DNA of 64,000 nucleotides from Micromonospora violae (GTDB taxonomy: Bacteria > Actinomycetota > Actinomycetes > Mycobacteriales > Micromonosporaceae): contig NZ_SHKK01000001.1 in NCBI RefSeq assembly GCF_004217135.1, positions 3,286,001-3,350,000 of the forward strand, written 5' to 3'. The stretch's first letter is position 1; each line of letters starts with the position of its first letter. Positions 34,649 to 44,191 of this stretch are shown here, piece by piece. The position numbers and the translations under genes were made by a program. The notes below the pieces were generated by a model. That model saw only the letters and a list, made by a program, of their open reading frames with translations. It ran no database searches and was not told the DNA's origin.

Positions 34649-35955
34649 TGGGCACGACCGGGGTCGCGGTGGTCGAGGGCGCAGCGTCCGAGGGCCGGGC
34701 GATGGACCTGTTGCGGTTCACGACGGCGGGCAGCGTCGACGACGGCAAGTCGACGCTGATCGGTCGGTTGCTCTACGACACCAAGTCCTTGTTCACGGAC
34801 CAGTTGGCAGCCGTGGAGGCGGCCAGCGCGGCCAAGGGCGACGAGTACACGAATCTGGCGTTGCTGACCGACGGCCTGCGGGCGGAGCGGGAGCAGGGCA
34901 TCACGATCGACGTGGCGTACCGGTACTTCGCCACGCCCCGGCGCAAGTTCATCGTCGCCGACACCCCGGGGCACATCCAGTACACCCGGAACATGGTCAC
35001 CGGCGCCTCCACCGCCGACCTGGCGTTGATCCTGGTCGACGCCCGTAAGGGTTTGGTGGAGCAGTCCCGCCGGCACGCGTTCCTGTGTTCGCTGCTGCGG
35101 GTGCCGCACCTGGTGTTGTGTGTGAACAAGATGGACCTGGTGGACTGGTCGCAGAAGGCGTTCGAGCGGATCTCGGACGAGTTCACCGCGTTCGCGGCGA
35201 AGTTGGAGGTGCCGGACCTCGCCGTCGTCCCGGTCTCGGCGTTGCACGGCGACAACATCGTGGCCCGCTCCGAGCACACCCCGTGGTACGAGGGCCCGGC
35301 ACTGCTGCACCACCTGGAGCGGGTGCACATCGCCTCCGACCGGAACCTGGTCGACGTCCGGTTCCCGGTGCAATATGTGATCCGGCCGCAGTCGACCACG
35401 ATCACCGACTACCGGGGTTACGCCGGCCAGGTCGCTTCGGGTGTGCTGAAGCCGGGAGACGAGGTCGTCGTTCTCCCCTCCGGGCTCACCTCCCAGATCG
35501 CGGGGATCGAGACCGCGGACGGACCGGTCGCCGAGGCGTATCCGCCGATGTCGGTCACGGTCCGGTTGACCGACGAGATCGACGTCTCCCGGGGCGACCT
35601 GATCTGCCGGCCGAACAACGGCCCGGCAGTCGCGCAGGGCATCGAGGCGATGATCTGCTGGATGGACGAGGCCACCCCGCTGCGTCCCGGCGCGACGTAC
35701 GCCATCAAGCACACCACCCGTACCGCCCGGGCCGTGATCCGCGAGCTGCACTACCGACTCGATGTGAACTCGCTGCATCGTGACGAGGCCGCCACCGAAC
35801 TCGGGCTCAACGAAATCGGCCGCGTCCGCATGCGTACGACCGTTCCGCTCCTCGCCGACGAATACCGGCGCAACCGTACCACCGGTGGTTTCATCCTGAT
35901 CGACGAAACCACCAACCGCACCATCGCTGCCGGGATGATCGTCGATACCAATTGA
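34648..35955 (+). CDS. cysN: Sulfate adenylyltransferase subunit 1 (GTPase), without an APS-kinase domain
   Basis: A 435-residue translation-factor-like GTPase: G1 TAGSVDDGKSTLIGRLLYD near residue 21, switch region REQGITIDVAYRYF, G3 DTPGHIQYTRNMVTGAST, G4 NKMDLVDWS, then two beta-barrel domains. GTP hydrolysis drives CysD's APS synthesis. In many bacteria CysN is fused to the APS kinase CysC; here the protein ends at a normal CysN C-terminus (GGFILIDETTNRTIAAGMI) and no cysC is found in the window, so PAPS formation must use a kinase encoded elsewhere. Last gene of the transcript, followed by a strong hairpin. Confidence 0.95.
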   Translation: MGTTGVAVVEGAASEGRAMDLLRFTTAGSVDDGKSTLIGRLLYDTKSLFTDQLAAVEAASAAKGDEYTNLALLTDGLRAEREQGITIDVAYRYFATPRRKFIVADTPGHIQYTRNMVTGASTADLALILVDARKGLVEQSRRHAFLCSLLRVPHLVLCVNKMDLVDWSQKAFERISDEFTAFAAKLEVPDLAVVPVSALHGDNIVARSEHTPWYEGPALLHHLERVHIASDRNLVDVRFPVQYVIRPQSTTITDYRGYAGQVASGVLKPGDEVVVLPSGLTSQIAGIETADGPVAEAYPPMSVTVRLTDEIDVSRGDLICRPNNGPAVAQGIEAMICWMDEATPLRPGATYAIKHTTRTARAVIRELHYRLDVNSLHRDEAATELGLNEIGRVRMRTTVPLLADEYRRNRTTGGFILIDETTNRTIAAGMIVDTN

Positions 35956-35963
35956 CCTACGGC

Positions 35964-36007
35964 AAGGGCCCTTCCCGCTACCGGAAATCGGAGCGGAAAG
36001 GGCCCTT
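35964..36007. terminator. Long near-perfect hairpin, bidirectional terminator
   Basis: AAGGGCCCTTCCCGCT pairs with AGCGGAAAGGGCCCTT (16 bp with one mismatch) around a 12-nt loop. It lies 9 bp after cysN and 10 bp beyond the 3' end of the convergent protease gene. Confidence 0.85.
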
Positions 36008-36016
36008 CGTCACGTC

Positions 36017-37891
<1,875 letters not shown>

Positions 37892-38166
37892 TCTCCCCTC
37901 CCTCCGATTCGGCACTCGCTCGTCCGCTCGCCCACGACGAGGAATCGATGATGGCCGATTGGGAAAGAGATTACTCAATGAAGGCGGCAAAAGACAGATC
38001 TAGGGTCCTCCATGCCGCTCGCAAGATGCAGGTCAAGGTATGGCAATTCATTCCAGATCACGGGCCTGGTGGTCATTCCGAGACGTGCTACCGATTTGTC
38101 GACAGCCTATGCACAGCGACCTCTGCACTTCAGCGGAAGAGATGCGTGACAGGTGACCAGGACGAG
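37892..38166. other. Intergenic stretch upstream of the protease, no gene recognised
   Basis: Contains the protease ribosome-binding site and probably its promoter in a comparatively AT-rich patch around 37940-38050. No gene or RNA recognised. Confidence 0.45.
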
Positions 38167-38450
38167 CTATTCCTCCCACCCATCGCAGGGCCCCGGCGCG
38201 TCGGTAGGGCGAGCGAGCGGATGTGGTTGCCCGGTCATGGCGGACAGCGCAGTGGCGACGGCGTTCAGGTCGGCCTTGATGTAGGTAGTGGTGGCCGCAC
38301 CGGTGCTGTCGGTATGTCCGGCATACGCGCGAGCCACCCCGTAGCCGAAGTGGCGTTCCACCCAGGTGAGGGTCGTGTGGCGTAGCCAGTGGGTCGAGAT
38401 GCCCTGGGCGGCGACCCAGGGCAGCCGTTCTCCAATGCGCTTCCAGCAGG
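38167..38450 (-). pseudogene. C-terminal fragment of a tyrosine site-specific integrase
   Basis: The minus strand encodes ERLPWVAAQGISTHWLRHTTLTWVERHFG, ARAYAGHTDSTGAATTTYIKADLNAVATALSAM. It contains the catalytic H-x-L-R-H box, the G-H motif and the tyrosine nucleophile region of phage-type tyrosine recombinases. The N-terminal two thirds (core-binding domain and first Arg) are absent. Upstream the frame runs directly into transposase-like sequence, so the remnant is joined to another element. Such a C-terminal stub should be inactive. Confidence 0.7.
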
Positions 38451-38614
38451 TCTCGAGCGTGGCGATCGCTCGTTCGCTGCGGGTACGGATCTTCGCGTGG
38501 GTGCGGCTCACGGCTTCCTGCCTGCGTGACAGCTTCGGTGGTAGCGGGCCGCTTGAACGGGGTGCGCACGCTGCCGCGGGCGCCTTGATATCCCTTGTCC
38601 GCGAAGGTCATCAC
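38451..38614 (-). pseudogene. IS5-like transposase C-terminal fragment, frameshifted and joined to the integrase remnant
   Basis: From an ATG at about 38611 the minus strand reads MTFADKGYQGARGSVRTPFKR, then changes frame near 38530 to SRTHAKIRTRSERAIATLET. Together these match the C-terminal part of DDE transposases of IS5-type elements (DKGYQGA, then R-AHAKIR-GERA-ATLK). Immediately after ATLET the protein switches to integrase sequence (CWKRIGERLPW). No terminal inverted repeat is visible. It is a decayed mosaic of two mobile elements. Confidence 0.6.
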
Positions 38615-38788
38615 GGCTGCGCTGTTCAGCGCTTCGCTGATGCCGTGGGTTCGGGCTGCGGTCAGGTCGTGGGCCGAGCCCGGCTAAGGCCGTCCCGGCC
38701 CTTGATCAAAAATGAGGAAGTGCCCTCTGATCTGGGATGATCTGGCTTGTCGAAGGCCCTGATCGCCCGTCTCGGAAGGCACCACCAG

Positions 38789-40180
38789 GTGAAGACTACC
38801 GGAGCACGTCCGAAGATCGTGGTCAGCGGTGACGGGCGGGAGTGGTCGGGCATGCCGGGTCCGGTTGTTGGCCGATGTCGCTGAGGTCAGCGGGTTGACC
38901 TGTGCGTATCAGCGAGGCCTTGTCCGGGTTGCGGCAGCGCAGGGGTGTTCATGAGCCGGGTCAGGTCGCGGTGGCGGTGATGATCGCCGACGGCGGGGAA
39001 GCGATTTGCGGACCTGGCTGTGCTGCGTGCTCAGGCGGAACTGTTCGGTCCGGTGGCCTCGGACCCGACCGCCTGGCGTCTCTTGTCGGCTGTGGACGCA
39101 GCTGCGCTGGCGGGGCTGCGCGTGGCCAGAGTGCAGGCGCGGGAGGTGGCGTGGGCGCAGACGGCCGAGACCCGTGGTGGTCTGCCCGCCGTGGTGGTGG
39201 CCGGGCAGGCGGTGCCCGGGTTGGTCCTGGGCCTGGACGCCTCCATCGTGATCTGCCATTCGGAGAAGGAGTCAGCGACCCGGACGTGGAAGAAGACGTT
39301 CGGCTACCACCCGCTGTTCTGCTTCCTGGACAACACCCGTGAAGCCCTGTCGGGGTTACTGCGGGAGGGCCGGGCAGGCTCCAACACCACCGCCGATCAC
39401 CTCACCGTCCTGGACCAGGCCCTCGTGCAGATCCCGGACGCGCATCGCTACGGCACCGACATCCTCATCCGGTCGGGCTCGGCCGGCTGCACCCATGGGT
39501 TCCTGGCCCACATCCGCAGCCTGCGTGAGCACGGCATCAACAACTTCTACAGTGTGGGCGTGGCGATCACCGAACCGATCCGCGAGGCGATGCGCCACGC
39601 CACCGGATGGATCCCTGCCGCCGACGCCAACGGCGACCTCCGCGACGACGCCGAGATCTGCGAGATCACCGGCATCGTCCCAGGCAATGGCTACCCAGCC
39701 GGGACGCGGTTCGTCGTGCGCCGGGGACGTCCGCATCCCGGCGCGCAACTGACGCTGTTCGACACCGTCGAAGGCTGGCGCCACCAGGTGATGGCCACCG
39801 ACACCCCACCCGGCGAGGGGTCGATCCAGTACCTGGAGGCCCGCCACCGTGGCCACGCCCGCGTCGAGGACCGCATCCGCACCGGCAAGGACACCGGCCT
39901 CGGCCGCTTCCCCTCCCGGGTATTCGCCATCAACGCCGCCTGGCTGGAACTCGCACTCACCGACATCGATCTGTTCGCCTGGACCCAGCACCTCCTCCTC
40001 GACGGCGACCTCGCCACCGCCGAACCGAAGAAACTGCGCTACTGGCTGCTACACGTCCCCGCCCGGATCACCCGCTCAGCCCGTCGCACCCGCCTGCGCA
40101 TCGCCGAAGCCTGGCCCTGGACCGAGCAACTCCTCACCGCGTTCACTCGCCTCACCTCACCGCGCTGCCCCGCCCACTGA
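38789..40180 (+). pseudogene. IS1380-type transposase with a broken N-terminus
   Basis: The C-terminal 380 residues, from about 39005, are intact: DLAVLRAQAELFGPVASDPTAWRLL, GLVLGLDASIVICHSEKESATRTWKKTFGYHPLFCFLDN (first DDE aspartate region), GCTHGFLAHIRSLREHGINNFYSVG and EDRIRTGKDTGLGRFPSRVFAINAAW. These are IS1380-family features. The expected start VKTTGARPKIVVSGDG is present at the GTG at 38789, but the following 70 residues are spread over different frames (ISEALSGLRQRRGVHEPGQ and VAVMIADGGEAI are each in separate frames). Hence an inactive copy. An intact right terminal repeat is not visible; the element appears truncated near 40200. Confidence 0.75.
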
Positions 40181-40219
40181 CCTGAACACGCCCACCCCGA
40201 CCCAACGAACACCTGGAGG

Positions 40220-40551
40220 ACCCCGGCCCACGCGCAGGACGGGCGCGGTCAGCAGCGAGCCGACGACCGCGTGAAGCGAGAACGCGAGCAGGATGACCGG
40301 GATCGCGGGTTATGCAGGCTGCGCAGGGCGAAGTAGACGGCGCCGCCGGCGATGATGCCGGGCCGGGCGAAGGCCAGCACCGAGAAGCCGACCACGGTCA
40401 ACCACGGGCCGGTACGCAACAGGGTGCGCAACGAGGCGCGGACGCTGCCGCGCTCGCGGACGACCGGCGTGAGCGGCACGCGCTCCTTGAGAAGGCGAAG
40501 ACGGGGGTTGATCTTCCGGCGAGCGGCATCGATGAATGCCACACAAAGCAT
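40220..40551 (-). pseudogene. Fragment of an MFS-type (GPH-like) transporter
   Basis: The minus strand carries KERVPLTPVVRERGSVRASLRTLLRTGPWLTVVGFSVLAFARPGIIAGGAVYFAL, a loop plus a membrane helix resembling the central part of glycoside-pentoside-hexuronide or related MFS symporters. In another frame nearer 40220 there is PVILLAFSLHAVVGSLLTAPVL, a further membrane helix. No complete gene is present, and the fragment abuts the truncated end of the IS1380-type element. Probably a gene cut by transposition. The family call is tentative. Confidence 0.4.
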
Positions 40552-40797
40552 TGACGGGGATAAGAAGCACGTCTAATTTTGACGTGGCGACCGATCAGCC
40601 GGGCTCGCACTCCGGGACCGAGTCGCCGGCAAGATCAAATCCGGGGGAAATGGGCCACTCACTCGATTAGGAGCCACGCCTGCAATCTATTCGGCGCCGG
40701 CGCCGGAACAGGCACGTCCCACATTCTTCCGAGCGTATCCACCGGGACCCACGCCACGGGGCCGGCGCGGGCCATCGCTGCAACCGACGGAGGATAA
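40552..40797. promoter_or_regulatory. Upstream region of the P450 gene
   Basis: Holds the P450 ribosome-binding site (GGAGG at 40789-40793) and a small palindrome ACGTC-N7-GACGT (40569-40585) in a TA-rich patch that could be an operator. No gene or RNA recognised. Confidence 0.35.
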
Positions 40798-42060
40798 GTG
40801 ACCATCGACAACGCTGAGCCCGACATCGAACCGGTCGATCTGCTCTCACAGGAGCTGGCCGAGGATCCGCACGGCGGGTACGCCGCGCTCCGTGAGCGCG
40901 CGCCCGTGGTGCCCGCGTCGGTCATGGGTGGGCCTCCGATGTGCCTCGTGACCAGGTATGCCGAGGTCCGGTCCGTGCTGACCGACACACGCTTCCGCAA
41001 CAACGCGACCTCGGTCAACGAGGGCCAGGACGTGCGGAGCGTCATCATGAACACGCTGAACGTCCCCGCTGACCTCGTCGACTACCTGGCGCAGAACATC
41101 CTGAACACCGACGGCGACGAACACGCGCGGCTGCGCAAGCTCATCTCGCGGGCGTTCACCCCGCGCCGGGTCGGCGACATGCGACTGCGGATGGAGGAGA
41201 TCACCGCGCAGCTGCTTGACGAGCTGGCCGAAGCGGGTGCCAATGGCACTCCGGTCAACATTGTCGAAGGCCTGTGCTATCCGCTGCCGATCACGGTGAT
41301 TTGCGAGATGATCGGCATTCCCGTCGAGGACCGTCCGCGCTGGCAGGCGTGGGGCCGGACCCTGTCGTCGATGGATGCGCAGGGCCTTCCCACGGCGCTG
41401 CGCGAGACCGTCGAGCACGTGTACGAGCTGGTCGGCCGCCGGCGTGCCGAACCGGCGGACGACCTGATCACGGGGCTGATTCAGGTGCAGGAGGACGACG
41501 GCGACCGGCTCTCCGACCGAGAGATGGTCACCATGATCATCGCTTTGGTGATCGCGGGTCACGACACCACCGCCCAGCTGCTGGCCAGCTCGGTGGAGGC
41601 GCTGCTCGCTCACCCGGACCAGCTCGAGCGTCTCGCCGCGGAGCCCGCGTTCTGGCCGCACGCCGTGCACGAACTGATGCGGATGCGTGGGCCGGTGTTC
41701 GGCCAACCGCGCTACCCGAGCGTCGACGTCGAGATCGGCGGTACGACCATCAAGGCCGGCACGCCGGTGCTAGCCGCGCTGCTCGCCGCGAACACCGACC
41801 CACGCGAGTTCGACAACCCCGATGAGCTGAATCTCCGCCGCGAGCCCGGGCGCCGGGAGCGCCACATGTCCTTCGGTCAGGGCGCGCACTACTGTCTCGG
41901 CGCCGCACTGGTCCGCGACGAGGTGGAGATCGCGTTGCGCGCGTTGTTCACCCGATTTCCACGCCTGGCGCTGGCCGTGCCTAAGGTCGAGCGGACGATG
42001 CGCCCCGGCTCCAGCCGCATCCTCGACATGCCGGTGCTGCTGAACGACGCCGCACAGTAG
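40798..42060 (+). CDS. Cytochrome P450
   Basis: A 420-residue soluble bacterial P450. Heme-binding loop MSFGQGAHYCLGAALVR near residue 365 with the Cys ligand; I-helix ALVIAGHDTTAQLL near residue 250 with the acid-alcohol pair; the ExxR equivalent is in HELMRMRG. An early LNTDGDEHARLRKLISRAFTPRRV matches the C-helix. The GTG start has GGAGG upstream. It needs ferredoxin/reductase partners from elsewhere. It stands between IS remnants, about 2.2 kb from the NRPS cluster boundary and outside that operon, so it may tailor the peptide (for example hydroxylate the pipecolate or a side chain) or be independent. Confidence 0.94.
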   Translation: MTIDNAEPDIEPVDLLSQELAEDPHGGYAALRERAPVVPASVMGGPPMCLVTRYAEVRSVLTDTRFRNNATSVNEGQDVRSVIMNTLNVPADLVDYLAQNILNTDGDEHARLRKLISRAFTPRRVGDMRLRMEEITAQLLDELAEAGANGTPVNIVEGLCYPLPITVICEMIGIPVEDRPRWQAWGRTLSSMDAQGLPTALRETVEHVYELVGRRRAEPADDLITGLIQVQEDDGDRLSDREMVTMIIALVIAGHDTTAQLLASSVEALLAHPDQLERLAAEPAFWPHAVHELMRMRGPVFGQPRYPSVDVEIGGTTIKAGTPVLAALLAANTDPREFDNPDELNLRREPGRRERHMSFGQGAHYCLGAALVRDEVEIALRALFTRFPRLALAVPKVERTMRPGSSRILDMPVLLNDAAQ

Positions 42061-42184
42061 CGGCCGACGGCGACATCAACGTTAGAGGTCGCGCAGATAG
42101 GTCAAGATCATGAGCCGCGGGTGGGACAGTCACCCCATCGGCAAAGGGTCCATGCCTGCGGGCCGCGCTACGTTGGGTGATCAT

Positions 42185-42600
42185 GGCGTCGGTAGGTCGG
42201 AGAACCACCGATCACGCGTTCCTAGCGTTCGTAGCAGCGTTGGAGCCGGTTGAAGGCCTTGTGCCAGGCTTTCGTCCGCTCGACATGCAGCCTTGCCCCG
42301 CCCAGACGGGCGCCTTGTCGGCTTTGTAGGCAATCTCGCCCGTGCAGTTCGCGGCTTCGAGGAGTTCCCGGGTGACCTGCAAGCCGTAGCCGGCGTCCAG
42401 GCACACCGCCACCCTCCGGCAGCGGGCCGCACGCGTCCAGCTTGTCGGGAACGAGGCGATTTGCCATCGTGGACGGTAGCGACCCAACGGATGCGACGGA
42501 TCAACAACCGGCCGCTCACGTAGCAGCGCGGCGAACTGGTCCCGCAAAGGGGGTCATCAGCCGTGATGGAACAACGGGCACGGACACCCGAAACGATCAC
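42185..42600 (-). pseudogene. IS5-like transposase remnant with frameshifts
   Basis: Minus-strand frames give VDPSHPLGRYRPRWQIASFP, CLDAGYG(L/Y) ... TRELLEAANCTGEIAYKADKAPVWAGQ and, in another frame, RLHVERTKAWHKAFNRLQRCYER. The VERT-x-W-H-x-x-F-x-x-L-x-x-C-x-ER string is typical of the C-terminal catalytic region of DDE transposases. The pieces lie in three frames with no full-length protein, so it is nonfunctional. Confidence 0.6.
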
Positions 42601-42640
42601 GAGGCGTAAGCACCCTCATGATCACGGAGGTCCGTGCCCG
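42575..42640. repeat. 11-bp perfect inverted repeat with a 44-bp spacer beside the IS remnant
   Basis: CGGGCACGGAC (42575-42585) and GTCCGTGCCCG (42630-42640). The interior also contains inversely related GATCACGAGG and CATGATCACGG. It may be an element terminus or an inverted end duplication of the adjacent transposase remnant. Confidence 0.45.
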
Positions 42641-42913
42641 CCTCGTACCCGGGGCTACCCTCCTGCCCTATTTGCACGAGCTCTTACTGTAGGATCGGAC
42701 ATCGATCGGTGCATGCTGGCCCTCGGTTGTCGGGCGAGCAGCAATGCTATTCACGGAGCCGCCGAAGGACCGTTCATGAGCGCGAGACGCGGGTGGTGCA
42801 CATTGCGTTCCCGCAGCGAAAGTAGACGTTTATTGCGCGGGCGCCACCCATTTTCCGGTGGCTGGTGCGGCAATTCGGCCGCCACCGCGTGAGGACCCCG
42901 GAAGGAAGCTCAG
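42641..42913. other. Intergenic stretch before the TPR gene
   Basis: No gene or RNA recognised. Probably contains the promoter of the TPR gene. GGAAGGAAGC just before 42914 serves as ribosome-binding site. Confidence 0.4.
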
Positions 42914-43366
42914 ATGATCACAGATCCGACGATCCTGCGGATCGGCGAGGCCGTGCAACTCAACCATGGAGGCGAGCGAGAAACCGCTCGCCGCATGTTC
43001 GAGGAAATCTGGGAAGAGATCGGCGGAGAACAGGGCGATCCCCTGCAACGCTGCACGCTCGCGCATGCGATGGCCGATGCGCAGGACGACGTCGAGCAGG
43101 AGCTGCTGTGGGATCAGCGGGCGCTGACGGCGGCCGGCCTGATCAGCAAGGAGCGGATCGCGGAGGCCGGGGTGGCCCTCTCGGTCGAGGGTCTCTACCC
43201 TTCGCTGCACCTGAACCTGAGCGAGTGCTACCGCAAGCTCGGCGACCTCGATCGGGCTCGTGAGCACCTGAAGCAGGCACAGGCCACCATCGGGGCGCTG
43301 GGCGACGACCCGTACGGGCAGTTGATCAGGGACGGTCTCAAGAAGGTGACCGAGCTGTTGCGCTGA
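42914..43366 (+). CDS. Tetratricopeptide-repeat protein
   Basis: A 150-residue all-helical protein with TPR-like units: ILRIGEAVQLNHGGERETARRMFEEIWEEIG, CTLAHAMADAQDDVEQELLWDQRAL, and YPSLHLNLSECYRKLGDLDRAREHLKQAQATIGAL (a near-canonical TPR). Small proteins of this type occur at the edges of actinomycete biosynthetic clusters, with unknown role, probably protein-protein contacts. It is convergent with the exporter permease gene, with a perfect hairpin between them. The ATG at 42914 has a good GGAAGGAAG site. Confidence 0.8.
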   Translation: MITDPTILRIGEAVQLNHGGERETARRMFEEIWEEIGGEQGDPLQRCTLAHAMADAQDDVEQELLWDQRALTAAGLISKERIAEAGVALSVEGLYPSLHLNLSECYRKLGDLDRAREHLKQAQATIGALGDDPYGQLIRDGLKKVTELLR

Positions 43367-43376
43367 CTGAGCCCGA

Positions 43377-43403
43377 GCCGCCGGGTGCGAGGCACCCGGC
43401 GGC
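43377..43403. terminator. Perfect 12-bp hairpin, bidirectional terminator
   Basis: GCCGCCGGGTGC, loop GAG, GCACCCGGCGGC. It lies between the convergent 3' ends of the TPR gene (43366) and the NRPS-operon permease gene (43412), closing both transcripts. Confidence 0.85.
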
Positions 43404-43411
43404 GAGCGCGG

Positions 43412-44191
43412 TCACGACGGAACCGAATCGCGGCCGAACAGCCGGATCGCCCAGACGAAGCCGACAACCCCGATGCCGACGCACCAGGCCAGCGCGACGA
43501 TCGCTGTGGATCCGGCCGGGTTCCCGGCGAGCAGGGCCCGGATGGTCTCGATGATCGGGGTGAGCGGCTGGTGCTCGGCGAGCCACGACACCACCGCCGG
43601 CATGGTGTCGGTCGGCACGAACGCGCTGCTGAAGAACGGCAGAAACTGGAAGATGAGGGTGTTGCTGGTGGCCTGCTGGAGCGTGCGCGCCGACAGGGCC
43701 AAGGCCACCACCAGCCACGTGAGCGCGAGGCTGAACAGCGAGACCAGCCCCAGGGCGCCGAGCCACCCCACCAGTCCCCCGTCGGAGCGATAGCCCAGCA
43801 GCAGGCACACCAGCAGCGTGATGAGGACGCTTATCGTCGTGCGGATCAGGCTCTCCAGGACATGGCCGCCGAGGATCGCCGCCCTGGAGATGGACATGGT
43901 GCGGAAACGGCTGACGATGCCCGAGCTCATGTCGCTGAAGACGTTAAACGCCGTGGTGGTGCACCCGAAGTTGACGGTGATCAGCAGGACCGCGGGTGCG
44001 GCGAACTCGATGTAGGACGTGCCCGCCGTCGCCTCTGCGAGCGCGTTGCCGTAGACGCCGACGAACATCAGCAGCACGAAGATCGGCTGACCGACGTAAA
44101 CGATCATCATCACCGGATAGCGCAGCAAATGCTTCAGGTTGCGGCGCAGCATCGTGGCGGCGTCGGGGACGACGTAGGTCAGGGAGCTCAT
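43412..44191 (-). CDS. ABC-2 type transporter permease, DrrB-like
   Basis: A 259-residue membrane protein with about six transmembrane segments: MLRRNLKHLLRYPVMMIVYVGQPIFVLLMFVGVYG at the N-terminus, FNVFSDMSSGIVSRFRTMSISRAAILGGHVLESLIRT in the ABC-2 loop, and NTLIFQFLPFFSSAFVPTDTMPAVVSWLAEHQPLTPIIETIRALLAG near the C-terminus. The last two are typical of daunorubicin-resistance DrrB permeases. The ATG overlaps the ATPase stop (ATGA). Last gene of the minus-strand NRPS operon; likely exports the peptide and gives self-protection. Confidence 0.93.
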   Translation of the reverse strand: MSSLTYVVPDAATMLRRNLKHLLRYPVMMIVYVGQPIFVLLMFVGVYGNALAEATAGTSYIEFAAPAVLLITVNFGCTTTAFNVFSDMSSGIVSRFRTMSISRAAILGGHVLESLIRTTISVLITLLVCLLLGYRSDGGLVGWLGALGLVSLFSLALTWLVVALALSARTLQQATSNTLIFQFLPFFSSAFVPTDTMPAVVSWLAEHQPLTPIIETIRALLAGNPAGSTAIVALAWCVGIGVVGFVWAIRLFGRDSVPS

